Source: Symsagittifera roscoffensis
Lineage: Eukaryota; Xenacoelomorpha; Acoela; Convolutidae
DNA: 64,000 bases
Reading direction: 5' to 3'
Assembly: GCF_963678635.1 (NCBI RefSeq)
Contig: NC_087064.1
Span: 7,787,671-7,851,670 of the forward strand
Each line of letters starts with the position of its first letter. Within the stretch, counting starts at the first letter, position 1. The translations under genes were made by a program, and so were the position numbers. Positions 40,771 through 52,559 of the stretch are shown here, one piece after another. A model generated the notes under the pieces. The model worked only from the letters and a program-made list of their open reading frames with translations, made no database searches and was not told where the DNA came from.

Positions 40771-41367
40771 GTTTGGGCGGTCTAGTACTCCTTGTTCTCC
40801 CTATGCGGCCATCAATAAGACTTCCGTGGGGCGGTCCCCACGGTTATCATGCCCTAAGATGTTTATTAAGGCGACCAGCAACATGACTACCTCTGGGTCC
40901 TCCAGAGCAAAGTCTCGATCCGTCAGCCGACGATAGATCGCGTCTATTATCAGTCATACATACGCCTCCACTAGGTCCATCAGTTCATTCAAGTCGAAGT
41001 TGTCCATTTCGTTAGATTCGGTTTGATTATCAGTTTGCTCGATTGAAATCTGATGAATAATCAAATGATCAATCAGGATATGGAAAAGAGGTAACGAGTA
41101 TCAGATTTGTCAATCTTATTCTAATTTTGTATTAAAAGTGATTTAAAACAGTCAGATAAAAAAAATTTGATCTCAAAATATAATAAATTAATTCTGTTGC
41201 TAAAAATTTTGGAATTTGACGTAAGAATGGACAGTCCAAACTTTGGATCTATTCCTAAGATCATTATTCGATCATTCTTGGTCACTAACACCTTCTTACC
41301 CAGGGTCTTAATAACATAACACATAACACACAACAAATCAGACACAAAATACATAGTATAACACCTC

Positions 41368-42021
41368 CTACTTGCAACCTAAACTCAGCCTATACTCAAA
41401 TAGTAAAAGTAAGTATACTTGTATGTTAGTATCAAAAATGATTACGTGTATCAGTGCATACAGCTCCCGTGGATGCAGTCGTCCTCGGTTTGGGTCGTGT
41501 ATCGGGAGCAAGAGTTCTTTCACCTCCCTCTCTACAAGGAAATCTCTCAGTCTCGTCAAGCACAGATCCGAGTCTTCAGGGTCCATATGCTGCTTCTCCG
41601 TCGCCCTCGTCACCGAGAAGCATAAATACTTTTCTGGTATCTACTGAGCCGCCGGAGGCAAGGCTGCTACACCTCCTATACCTGGTCTCTGTTTCCACAG
41701 AATCTCTAAGTTCTTATATTCCCTTTTAAAATCTGCTGCTAATGCTGTCCTAAAACTCATGTCCGCTGTGAGCGCTATTGCACATTTTCTATTTGTAAGT
41801 CTGAAGTTGCTATCTGTCAGTATTATTCTAATTGAGTACTCATTTGGCAAGTTAACATATGACTCATCTACTCTCCCTATGTCCGGTTTCTTAGGATCCT
41901 CGCCTATTTCCGCATCTAGGTCACCTGTCTCTCTTGCTATTCTTAAATTTTTTATTAATAATTTTTCAGTGTGGGCAAGTCCTACCCCCACTCCCGGACA
42001 AAAATATCCATCGAAGTTCAC
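41368..42021 (-). pseudogene. element frames between integrase and the SGNH ORF
   Basis: 42021-41641 (126 codons, LAHTEKLLIKNLRIARETG, PDIGRVDESYVNLPNEYSI) and 41613-41368 (81 codons, DFLVEREVKELLLPIHDPNR). Both are coding-like but unassigned. Confidence 0.4.
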
Positions 42022-42364
42022 GTCGATCGCATACCGGAGATCAAATTGAGGTTAGACGCAGGAATGAGTAATTTCCCTTCCTGGGCAGCCCAGGAAGGAT
42101 CTTACTTTTAGGTTTTTATGTATTTCATGCTCTCACGGTCTACATCTTGAATCGTGACACTGGTCTCCATTGGGTCCGACGTCATTTCGCTCAGCCATTC
42201 CAAGACACGCAGATTCGTCAAATCTTGTTCGTACCATTGCTGTTACTCGTCGTCGACTTCTACCTTGGGTTTAGACCGGTCATCGATCCACTCCTCGTCG
42301 CGATCGTCGACTATGTCTACGTTCTATGACACGGTTATTTCTTCTAGACCCACCAATTCTTCCA

Positions 42365-42709
42365 CTATCTTCCTAGATCTATTTTGTCCACTACGAAGTC
42401 ATCAACGTAAGGGTTGTACTTGTTCGTGAGTCTTGTCCTGTCACTCTGTCGTGTCTGTATCGCAAACGGTAGGTCTGGTTCCAAATTCTTGGGGCCCTCC
42501 ATTTGTTCGGGGTCTTGCCAGACCTCTTCTGCGTAGGGTAAGGTTTCTTCTTTCGCTACAATCACCTCATTGGGATCCAGGTCCAGTGGTGGGCTTGATC
42601 CTTTTTCTAGGACTTCATTCCCATCATTCTTACCACTGGTGCCCTTCTCATTGACCTCGCAGGGTCCATCATCAGATAATCTCCTTCTGCCATGTCTGCA
42701 GGTATACAC
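42365..42709 (-). pseudogene. acidic C-terminal tail of the pol polyprotein
   Basis: Follows integrase after a shift near 42650. Glu/Asp-rich with KEETLPYAEEVWQDPEQMEG and IQTRQSDRTR. No enzyme motif. Confidence 0.5.
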
Positions 42710-43957
42710 CAGTCTTCCGTAGATGGGTTGTGTGGCTTAATGTTTTCAAAGTGAGCGGCTCGGCCAGTACTCACTCTGTAAAAATGTCCCTCCTGACGCA
42801 CTTCCGTAATCATGAAGGTTTCCCTCCACTTCTTTGGGAGCTTTTTTGTTCCTCTCGGTGGTATAACGTTTTGAAATACCCATACATAGTCTTCTACCGA
42901 GTAAGCTTTTGCACCAGCTGCTTTTTTATCGAATGTTTTCCTGTGCCTTGCCTGTGTCTGCTGAGTTTTCCGTCTACACAAGTCGTTTAGTTCTTGTTGA
43001 AGTCTAATCACATCCCTTACGTAGACCTGTGGTGATGTTTTCTTCCCCTCGTACTCTGGGTAAAAGAAAGTCAAGGGCAAAGAATTCTCGTGTCCTGTTA
43101 ACATCAATTGTGGAATAAATCCGGTGGTGGAGTGTTGAGTTCTGTTGTAAGTTTCCATTACTTGTGGAAGGTATCTGTCCCAATCGGTCATGTACATGGA
43201 ACAATGTACCCTCACCATCGACACCAAAGTCCGATTTTGCCTTTCCACTAAGCCATTCGTCTGGGGATGGTATGCCGTGGAGTGAGCTTGAGCCACCTGT
43301 GAGCGACTCATGTGCTCTTTCGTAAGTTCTCCCACGAAAGCTGTTCCGTTATCCGATTGAAAATCATCGGACAACCATGTCTCGCTATCCGCGTATTGAT
43401 TAGATGATCGCAAGGCTCTTCTGCTGAGGCATTTATGCAGGGCACGGCCTCTGCATACTTCGTGAAGTGGTCTATCATGGCCAAGACCTGATTATAGCCA
43501 CTGTCTGTCATACATATTTTCTGGTGGTCAATCTGCACCAACTCGTTGAATTCAGATGACTCGATCGACTGCAAGGGAAATCGCAACTTCCTTGGATCCT
43601 TGACCTGTTGGCATGATAGATATGCTGTTACCCACTTCTGGCATGCCTTCTTCATTCCAGGCCACTCAAAGCGCATCAGAATCCTCTGGTATATTTGTCA
43701 ATTCCCTGATGGCCCATCTGATCATGCGAATTGAATTAAAATTCTGTCTGATAGAGTTGCGGCAACACTATTGCGTTATATTTGTACAAGACTTTGTCTT
43801 CTTCTCTTCTCTTGCAAGCCACGATTCCGTCCTTGTTCAGATATAACCTTCCCTCTTTCTGAATAAAGTACTGTCGCAGAATACCGTAACTGTCTTCCTC
43901 CAGGTCACCTTTGTCTGGTGCTCCATTTTCGATCCACCTCTTCAATTTGCACGTCAT
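42607..43957 (-). pseudogene. integrase of the gypsy-type element (broken)
   Basis: Frames 43957-43736, 43676-43308 and 43413-42607. An HHCC-type zinc region is crossed by a frameshift near 43715 (HDQMGHQGI in one frame, WVTAYLSCQQV in another) and its first Cys is Tyr. The catalytic core shows LVQIDHQKI, then SDNGTAF (43336-43356) and YHPQTNGLVERQNRT, the DDE pattern. A C-terminal strand-rich part (VWVFQNVIPPRGTKKL, FENIKPHNPSTEDW) resembles the gypsy GPY/F module. A shift near 43380 separates the first Asp from the rest. Confidence 0.85.
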
Positions 43958-44150
43958 ACGGTCATTTCTTTGCGCTCATAGGAGGTCTCGCCTTCAAGTA
44001 TGTCTTCATGGTCCTCAATTGACTATTCAATTCATCGGGCTGATGCGTGTCATCTTCCATCTTCACGCACCAATTCCATCTTCACGTCTCTTGTCTGAAC
44101 GGTTGAAGATCAGTCCTGACTACTTCTTTCTGCGGCAACAAACTCATCGA

Positions 44151-44709
44151 TCATTTGGATACCGCTATTGTTTCTAGATCATCCGCTGCGTTGTCAAAGA
44201 CTTTTTCGCTGGGTACCAGGTAGCGATCACTGTCAGGGTCTTGATTTACCACTCTGTCCAGGTCTCTTGCTCGAGTCTCCACTAGTAACGTGTGGATCGC
44301 TATCTCTGACAATTCTGATCCTGTGCTGAAGAACCTGTATGAGTAGGTGTCGATTTCTGAATTTCTCGAGTTGATGTCAACGAGCGACTCTGCCATGGAG
44401 CATGTCTCCATTGATGGTTCCGTTTTATCCGCTCTGCTCATCCATCTAAACTCCCCGAGATATATCTTATCCTCCCGGACCTGTTCCTGTTCACTTTCTT
44501 CAACGTCCGACACCCCGGACAAATTTCCCTCTTCCGGTTCTGTTCATTGATTGAACAACTTTCTTGACGTCCTCCTCCCCGGACAAACTTTCTTGCTCCG
44601 AATTTTTTTCAATTTCTCCCCACTTCTGATCGGGATTCTCAAAGGTGACAGTCTTCCTTTGTTTTCCGATCTCCTGATCTTTTTGTTTATATGATGTGCT
44701 AATCGACAC
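44151..44709 (-). pseudogene. linker frames between RNase H and integrase
   Basis: 44709-44500 and 44522-44151: acidic, Ser-rich (KNSEQESLSGEEDVKKVVQS; VEESEQEQVREDKIYLGEF). Probably a pol spacer; no motif. Confidence 0.4.
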
Positions 44710-44751
44710 ACTGTGAGGGATTGAGGATACCAGTTGCTGAACTACCGTCCT

Positions 44752-45633
44752 TCAAACCCTTTTGTTTTCCTTGTGCTGACGCCTTGATGGCATAATCTTC
44801 ACTTTCTTTGTGACTGTCAGCGATGCCATGGCTGCTGCCCATACGGGTTCATCTCTTGTCACTTCTCTCACCAGCAATCCATCCAGCATGCTCAATATTT
44901 GCGGTGTGACCTGCACCGTTTTATCTAGCAATGAGAGGCTGTTTATGTTCATACGAGAGCGTTCCTGTTGGACCAGGTTCGAACGTAGCAACAGATCCAA
45001 AGGCACCGGGTCCTTTTTTGATAAGATCTTTATTTCCGCTGCTTTCCTCACAGGAAACTCAGGATGTCCCGGAGTTGGAGGTCCAGACTTCTCTAACCAT
45101 CTCGTCAAGGTAAGCGTTTCATAAGTTTCTTTGTCCAGAAACGAGAATACTTCCATGATTTCCGCCTGATTAACTTGCTTCTGCTCTAATATTTCGTAAA
45201 ACTCAGTCTTCTTTCTTAGTCTGTCAGCATTCTGGTGTTTGTCACGCATCCTGTGCTCGATTGTCATGCGGTAGCCATCCAACCTTACTATCCATCTACA
45301 AATATAGCTCTGCTCCATCGAGTACGTCTTCAACCAGGATAACGCTCTGTTGTCGACGCGTAACTTAAAGTGAGCGCTCCCCAAGTATGCGCGGTACTTC
45401 TCCACGAATGTGACCACTGCAAACATTTCTGCCTTTGATACACCATATTTCCTTTCAGTGTCAATCAACACTTTGCTGCCATATGCAATGGGACGGAGAA
45501 CTGTTCTCATATTCCATTCTCGCACAGTTCCCTCTTTATGTTCTCGAAGGCAGCCTGATATTCTTCGTTCCATTCGAACTTCTTTCCTTTGTTGCGCAAC
45601 AGTTTCTGCATGGGGTACACTTTGTCTGCGCAT
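44752..45633 (-). pseudogene. RNase H and following pol region
   Basis: 293 unbroken codons. IAYGSKVLIDTERKYGVSKA, MFAVVTFVEKYRAYL, FKLRVDNRALSWLKT and IEHRMRDKHQNADRL match the order of gypsy RNase H ('SR.L...E.NY...E.E.LA.V', 'T DH.AL.WL', 'N..ADALSR'). The rest is a linker of about 150 residues. Confidence 0.85.
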
Positions 45634-45650
45634 CCTTTTATGAACTCACG

Positions 45651-46883
45651 TTAGTAATTGGCAAATCCCAGGAAGCTCATGTGTTGTGTATCCGTTCTGG
45701 GGGTCTTCCATGTCAACACCGCCTCCACTGCTTCTGGGTCCGGCCGCACGCCATGCCTGTCTACCATTCTCCCCAGGCACTTGATTAAGTCCCTAAGGTT
45801 TTCACATTTCGATGGCTTGCATTTCAAGCCCGATCTTTCATACAAGCTAAGACCTCGTCTAGTCTATCTATGTGGTCTGCTCAGGTGGGCGTTGCTATGA
45901 CTATGTCGTCTACATAGCACATCACACGATTACCGTAGTTCTTCGTCACTTTCGTTAAAGCCTGAGTCATCAGCCTTTGAAAGGTCGCAGTTGCGTTGCA
46001 GAAGCCGAAGGGCATCCTCTTCCACTGGGACAACCCTAATTCATATGCGAATCCAGTTTCCTCTCTATCTTTTTTCATAGGAGGACCTACCAGAAGGCAG
46101 AACCCAAGTCCAGTGTGGTGAAGAACTTGGCGTCGCTAAGTTTCGAGAGATTCTCGTCTATTCGCGGTATCGGTTAGGCATCTTTTATTGTCCCTGCGTT
46201 CAGGTTAATGAAAGTCGCAACAAAACCTAAACTTCCCTCTTTTTTTTTGCCATGGCAACCCCACAAGCCCAAGGCAATTTCGAGGGTTCTTTCATGTCAT
46301 GTTCCAGCAACATTTCTATTTCCGCTCGGCACGCTTCCAATTTTTGAGTCGTCATTCGTCTTGCGCCTTCCCTATGAGGAATGGCATCTTCGTCTAATTC
46401 GATTCCGTGATCGAAGAAGTTGCAACAACCGATATCCGCTTTATGTTTTGAAAATACGTCCGCGTTCCGATTTAAAACCGCCCTCAATGATTCAAAACCT
46501 CCCTCACCTATTTTACCTCTCAAGTGTTCTATCTCCGGCAAAAGCGGTTTGTCGGATTCTAGTTCGTATGACGAAGGGCGTTCCGGAAATTTCGAGCAGC
46601 TCGACGACAAGCCATCATCCGTTTCGGATTTCAATGAAAACAGTTTATTAAAAGATTTCAATTCATTAATTCTCTTTAAAATTTTATCTTTATTGGCATG
46701 ACTTGGGCAGTCTTTCAAGTAATATCTCTTCAAGTTTTGTGTCTCCTCATAGTCGGTCCTCATCAGCAAAGCGTAGCCAAGTTTCGTTCCACGTTGGATT
46801 GAAACCGTGGTGTCCAGAGTGTTCAATAACACATTGGCACACAGTCCGTTTCGTGTTACTGAAAAACTCCGGCCTAAAATCAC
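45651..46883 (-). pseudogene. reverse transcriptase of the gypsy-type element (broken)
   Basis: Frames 46883-46227, 46078-45881 and 45845-45651. The first holds the connector (VLNRNADVFSKHKADIG, GIELDEDAIPHREGARRM) and LPWACGVAMAKKK. The palm follows with a DLGSAFW motif in a stop-containing stretch at 46080-46226, then GFAYELGLSQWKRMPFGFCN and the catalytic YVDD (45905-45916). Later LGRMVDRHGVRPDPEAVEAV is the gypsy thumb/connection motif. At least three stops and shifts break it. Confidence 0.88.
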
Positions 46884-47345
46884 TTAGCTCTGACTATTTT
46901 GGTTGGGTACCAGGCAAACTTGATTACTATCACTTAACGAGTTTATATTTCTCATCCTAGAAATTGCTACTGCAGCTTGTCCCGGCTGTAGTTGTTTTAC
47001 TTTTCTATCTAAAAAAACTGACACCTTATTCTCATTCGTTACTTTTCTATTAATTGGTCGCTTAATATACTTCCGGTACGGGTTTCTAATCCTTATAAGG
47101 CTGTTGTTCAAGTCAATCATCACATCGAAATTCGTCCTCATCCAAAGATCCAATCCTCCCATGTGAAGGAACGTTATTGGTGTTTTTCCGGCTACGTAAA
47201 TAGCTCAGCGGTTGGCTGCCGCTAATCTGAGGTTCGTCGAAATTAGATATTGCCTCGTGAAGCCCATTCTTTCTAAGTCTTTATTGGCATTACGCTTACC
47301 ACTGCTCCTGTATCCAGAAGTCCTGTCACTCCGACTCCCATTGGT
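46884..47345 (-). pseudogene. retroviral-type aspartic protease (broken)
   Basis: The active-site motif GLLDTGAVVSVMP is readable on the minus strand, DTGA at 47303-47314; a stop follows a few codons later and the continuation (LERMGFTRQYLISTNLRLAA) is in another frame. 47162-46884 continues with MGGLDLWMRTNFDVMIDL, corresponding to the late protease 'LG.DFL' strand region. Confidence 0.78.
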
Positions 47346-49303
47346 GTCTAGAAGATGTCTAGAAAATGTGCAGTCTAGAAGAGGTGCTTTCGTTTCTTCG
47401 ACTTCCGATGCCTCGAAGGCGTTTAGCCTTTCCTGAGTTTTCTCATTCTCTATTCGAGCTTCACCTTTTGTTCTATCTCCTTTGTTACCAACTCCTGTTG
47501 GATTCTGTTTAAAGCATCTCACGCGGCTGCTCTTAAGTCGAACTCGAAATCATCTGCCGCCAGCACTGGTTCAGGTTCACGCATTTCTTCAGTTACTGCC
47601 TGCATCTTTTTTGTTGCCATGTCTTGCAGTTTCTCCTTTCTGCGTGCCTCCGCTTTACTCAATAGGCGCGCTTTGCTGGCTTTCACACACGATAAAGCTT
47701 CCTCATGCCTTGGATGCTTGATGTCTGCCACAGCATGCCAAAATTGTGGACAATCCGATTCAAAATAGCCCTCCATGATCGACTTCTGACACATCTTTAA
47801 CCTCGAGGCTAAAGCCTAACGTTTTCATGCCATGCTTGTAGGTTGGGCAAGCTGATACTTGATGGTCCGTCGAACTGCAATTTGCACAAGAGCGGCTCTT
47901 GTCCATGTCGTCTTTTGGTTTGTACCAAGCGTTACCCTTGTTAGCTGGTCCAATGTTAAAATTGCCATAATTGTTTTTGTAATAGCCAGATTTCGATATG
48001 GGCTTTAGACTTCCCCATTCCTTGCATCCCCATTCCTTGATCCATTCCTGTTTCCTAGGAGCCCATCTAACCTATCTATGATAGCCTGAGTGCGCCTCTC
48101 CATCATCGCGTCTATTCTCGTGTCAAGGGTCCCAAGAGTCTGCTCTTGCTGATTTCTCAAAATATCCATGTCATCTCTCAATCGTGTCTCCCTTTGTTCA
48201 GATTCCCTTGTCATTCGTGACAAGTTATTGGCCAAGTATTTATCTACTTCAATCGTTTTTCGCTTCTGCTGACTTCTTGTCTGTTGCCGTTGATCTCTTC
48301 ACGCAGGCTTTCTCTCTCGACGTGGGTTGCCCTCTCTAGTTCACTCATTCTTTATGTTCGATCTGTTCTCCTATGCTGTCCACTATGGTGGTCAAGGCTT
48401 CTTCGATTCATGCTCCGTTGTCCACCAAGTGCGTCACAAGTGGTGGCGTCGCCCTATCGGTTCCAGGCAGCTTGGTGCTGGTCGAGACTCGATCTTACTA
48501 CTCTGAGTCGACGTTTCTTCATAATCCGCTTCTGAATCCGCTGGTGGGTTTTTTGGTCCTGCATTTCTGATCTTCCCAGGCTGCATTTCGTCACGGTCAC
48601 AAAATTCGTCACGGTCACAAAATCTCCTGACTGGTTTGATCCAATTGTGGTCTTGCTTATTGTCCTCACGACACCAAATTGGTCCGTAGAGCCAGTCTCC
48701 CTAGAGTCTCCCGCCAGTAGTTTTTATTTGAGATTCGAAGTCATCTTGTTCGTCATCGTCCTCCTCCTCTTCCTGGGTTTCTGCTTCATCTCTTGTACCC
48801 GCTCCCATGGTAAATGGAAAGAAGTTTCCCAAAGTGTTCTTGACTCATTCCGAAAACGAGGAGGTCACCCCATGCATCATAGTGTTATCAGTGGGTGATC
48901 TTGTAGTCGCCACGTTTTCAGTAGAGATGTCGGACAGTTCCAACATCTCCTCTCGATCTAGAGTCTCGGTGGAAGTGGCAAAATCTTGGCCTTGTTCTAC
49001 CGGAGTAGATTCACTCGCCAATATTCTGTTCCCATTCCCTTCCGTTCCACGTCCTGCCCGACTCTCATCCGAGGTAGGGTCCGGATAGATCTCTACTTCT
49101 AACGTTGCTTTTTGTCCTTCGGAGGACTTTTGATTCCTGGTTTCAACCATTCCGCCTGAAGCTTTCTTCCCTTTGTTGGTCCGGGTTTGTGCAATCCTTT
49201 CCACAAAATGGTCGTTCATTGCTTTTCTTTGCTTCTCTGGTATGAATTTCCTCGAGCTATCACTTAGTTTAGGTATCCCAGACTTGTCTAGACTCTTTTT
49301 CAC
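47205..49303 (-). pseudogene. gag region of the gypsy-type element (broken)
   Basis: Starts at the ATG 49301-49303 (MKKSLDKSGIPKLSDSSRKF). Frames 49303-48845, 48669-48454, 48235-48005, 47794-47519 and 47522-47205 share the composition of a charged capsid/nucleocapsid precursor, with a coiled-coil-like RESEQRETRLRDDMDILRNQ. A CCHC zinc knuckle lies at 47847-47888. Multiple shifts separate the segments. Confidence 0.72.
47847..47888 (-). other. CCHC zinc knuckle of gag nucleocapsid
   Basis: Translates to CANCSSTDHQVSAC, exactly C-x2-C-x4-H-x4-C, the nucleic-acid-binding knuckle of retroelement gag proteins. Confidence 0.9.
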
Positions 49304-50155
49304 GATTTATCACTTTTTACTGTTTATACACTCAATTCGTTCGCTCAGGTTTTTAAGGTTTCACTACAGATAATAATTACACAACACAATAAATTCCAAA
49401 AATTTCACCTAAACAGTGACCACTAATCCTTGTATGTTATCACAGTACAACGTTCATACAATTTGTTCATAACGATTGATGTTGGTTATTGGATATGAAG
49501 CTCGCACAAAATGATGATATCACTATATTTAAAAGATGGTGTACTCACTACCCAGTTAAGAACAATTATTATGGATTTAAAACCAAAAACGAAGAAAGAT
49601 AAAAAAAATATTTCCAGAAAAATTATGTGTATTGCACTTGGTCTGTCGCAATTCATTAGTCAAACTTGTTTCTAAAGAAAGTGCTTTCCCTGTTCAGTGC
49701 CGCACCAAACATACAAAATTTGAAGGCAGTAATTTTCTCAAGTGGGCATCTATTGCACCCACCGAGTCCTGTGTTACCTATCTTCCTTTGGATTGACCGA
49801 GCTAGACCTACTAAAATCCTCAAGGCAATCACTTTTCCAAAAAACAATCTGGTTTTTAATCCACACAAATCAGTGTCGAACTCTGTTTTCGGTGAGAATT
49901 AGAGTTGCGAATCCCCGGTTTTAGACCTGTTGTGTTTTTACGATCATCTTTTCAAATTTATTTAAAGGCAAGTTACCAGTGCAGTCACTAGCTTCTAGCC
50001 TGATTCCTAATATCCTAAAATTCTTTACTATTTGTATCACTTCCTTCTACGTACGCTTTAGGATCCCTAGAACCACGTGCCCTTTACGAAAAATAAAAAT
50101 TAAAAAAAAATTTAATTACCTGTCGAGAAAGGATTTTATATTTCTATGACCCCCC
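49304..50155. other. element leader between gag and minisatellite
   Basis: AT-rich, non-coding. A primer-binding site should lie in the region up to 50877, but I could not identify a match to a tRNA 3' end. Confidence 0.4.
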
Positions 50156-50157
50156 GG

Positions 50158-50640
50158 GTTTACAAAATTAAGCCCCTTCCGGATTGGCAAAGATGGGACC
50201 CATCCGGATTGACAAAAGTAGGACCCTCGGGACTGGCAAAATTGGGACCCTTCCGGAATGGCAAAAATAGGATTTCTCCGGATTCATGAAAATGGGACCC
50301 TTCCGGATTGGTGAAAATAGGACCCTTCCAGGTTGGGACCACTCCGGATTGGTGAAAATGGGACCCTTCCGGATTGGTGAAAATGGGACTCTTCCGGATT
50401 GGTGAAAATGGGACCCTTCCGGATTGGTGAAAATGGGACTCTTGCGGGTAGGTGAAATGGGACCTTTCCGGATTGGTTAAAATGGGACCCTTCCGTAATG
50501 GTGAAAATGGGACCTTTCCGGATTAGTGAAAATGGGATTCTTCCGGATTGGTGAAAATGGGACTCTTCCGGATTGGTGAAAATGGGACCCTTCTGGATTG
50601 GTGAAAATGAGATCCTTCCGGATTGGTGAAAATGGCTTTT
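50158..50640. repeat. 25-bp minisatellite, about 19 copies
   Basis: Core gggacccttccggattgg followed by tgaaaat repeats head to tail, with early units carrying 'caaa' in place of 'tgaa'. The period is not a multiple of three and frames are not conserved, so it is non-coding. Single related words occur at 50750, 51325 and 51962. Confidence 0.92.
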
Positions 50641-50836
50641 CCTGGTAGATTAAATTTCGAACCCAAGACCCTTCCCGATACGATCTCTGAGTATATTTTG
50701 CTATATGAGTTAACTAGGAAGGGTGTGTTGTGTGTTCCGGCCTAAGACCCTTCCGGATTGAAGCTAAGCTGCTTATTTGACAATTCTCCTCAACTGTGAA
50801 GGGTCCTATAACTAGCTTAATCTTGACTCGTCTGCC

Positions 50837-51527
50837 GTTTTCTGGGTTCCCTAGCCCTCCTTTTTTGCCGAGAACAGCGAAAATAAAGCTAGGTTATAAA
50901 ACGACTGGCTAGCGTCTAAACACAGCTTTACATGCTTTTCACCGTCTCTGCCAAAGCCAGTTCTGTGTGTGGTCCTTTTCAACATCGGGTCGACAAAAAC
51001 GTTACTGTTCCGGCTTTGGCCAGAACGCTCTGAATAACTTAATACATGTGAAAATAGTGAGCTCATGGCTGGGTCTCAGTATCCACAGAATACGAGGTCA
51101 CTCCTAAAAACAGATCTACTACTAATTTATTATATTACTGTTGTTTTTGTTCAGTAGATAAAACTCATCATTCCCATCGGAGATGGATCAACCTTTTCCT
51201 TCAACTCCTAGCTTCTCATAATCTGAAAACGAATTTAGATTTTATTAATTCAATTCAGGACATGACCAGAAGCTAAAAGTTCATAAAAACAGTGAGTTAG
51301 ACTTTTTTCCCGAGACCCCTCCGGATTCTGAAATCCGGGCAAATAACATTCTTATTTCTTCCCGAAAGGCTGGACACGTCGTCCCAATACCCTTCCTGGT
51401 TCTCGGGATTCGTGTTGTAACGATTGTAGCGACACCATCGTTACAACTCGGATTGGCCTTCTGATAAATATTTTCTATTTCATTGTTTTCTGGGTTTCAT
51501 AGCCCTCGATTTTTACCGACAACAGCG
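50837..51527. repeat. LTR-like terminal repeat (5' side) flanked by a 43-bp direct repeat
   Basis: 50878-51482 matches the repeat at 30903-31194. It is bracketed by 50837-50879 and 51485-51527, both starting gttttctggg and ending acagcg with about 8 differences. This A-B-A layout could mean a partial tandem LTR or a composite repeat, so the exact LTR edge is unclear. Confidence 0.7.
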
Positions 51528-51529
51528 TA

Positions 51530-52555
51530 AAAACGCCTTATTCAACCGTTACTACCCTTTGGTAGGGTATAAGGGCTTTCCAAAAATAGTTTACAAAACG
51601 TGAAGCATCCACCTTCACAAATTGGTAACTTTGCTAAAATCAATCTAAAAAATTTTCTATGCTTACTTTTTCCAATAATTGAAGGCTTTATGAGTAAGCT
51701 AACCCAATTTCTGATCTAATGGTACCAAGATCAACTGAATTTGTCCAGTAATTCCAAAATTATTAAGTAAAAATTTTTTTGTAAGGTTCAAAAATTTTCT
51801 CACTTTTAGGTTCCGCCTAACTTTTTTTTTCAAAATTCTTGTCTTATTGACCTAAAAATTATTGATACGAGCTCAGAAAGCCTATACTCTTCTAATTCAA
51901 AGCAAAAAAACCCGATCTAAAACCTTCCAGCAGAAAAAATTTTCCAAAAACAATGCTATTTGGACCCCTCCGGATTGACGAATCCACTAAATCAAACACG
52001 TTAAATTCGATTTCACTGGGACCCGGAAGGTTAAAGGCAAACGGGTTTCAAAACCTGTCAATTCATTAGTGGACGTTGTCCAAACAACAATTTTTTTTGT
52101 CCTAACGCAAAAATTTCATAAACTTTTCTTATTTTGTAGCGTTTCGTTTTTCAAAAATCAAGAAAATTTGATTTTCAGTACCCACTTAGTTCCAACCACT
52201 TGCGAACTAAAGTTAACCGGTTACACTAATTATACTAGTACAGTTATTTCTCCGATTTTGAAGCACAAGCTTTGAGGGTTATTCTTCTCGCCTGCCATTT
52301 GTTGCCCGAATTTCCTTCTTCGTTTGTCTTAAATCTGTCCGAAGAATTTTTCTTAGTGTTCCCGACTCAACTTTGGAAGAACACTCGTCAGGTACTGATA
52401 TTCATTTCACTGCTGTCTTTTGATCATCACTCGTTGAGGGTTACCTAATAGATTTTCTCCTAAAAATCTTGTGCACCGTACCCTCTACTAAATTTCTTTT
52501 GTTCTGAAGTGGTGCGCAACTCCTAAAACTTAGAAGCGTACCTGTATTCATTGAT
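51530..52555. other. AT-rich flank of the retroelement
   Basis: No gene recognised. Isolated words of the 25-bp minisatellite ('ggacccctccggattg' near 51962, 'gggacccggaagg' near 52018) show the flank belongs to the same repeat complex. Confidence 0.4.
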
Positions 52556-52559
52556 TTTT

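Larger units (their letters stand above)
30903..51482 (-). mobile_element. giant decayed Ty3/gypsy-type LTR retrotransposon, about 20.6 kb
   Basis: Direct terminal repeats (30903-31194 and 50878-51482) enclose, in minus-strand order, gag, protease, reverse transcriptase, RNase H, integrase and a very long unidentified coding region. Known gypsy elements are mostly 5-10 kb, so the excess lies almost wholly after integrase. The interior is visibly less AT-rich than the host. Frames are broken many times by shifts and stops, so the copy is inactive. Exact ends, primer-binding site and target duplication could not be found. Confidence 0.8.

Noticed and set aside
50160-50342. 60-codon frame with repeated peptide units
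   Set aside because: Falls in the 25-bp minisatellite, whose period is not a multiple of three.
50158-50640. CRISPR array
   Set aside because: Units are directly adjacent without unique spacers, and the genome is that of an animal.
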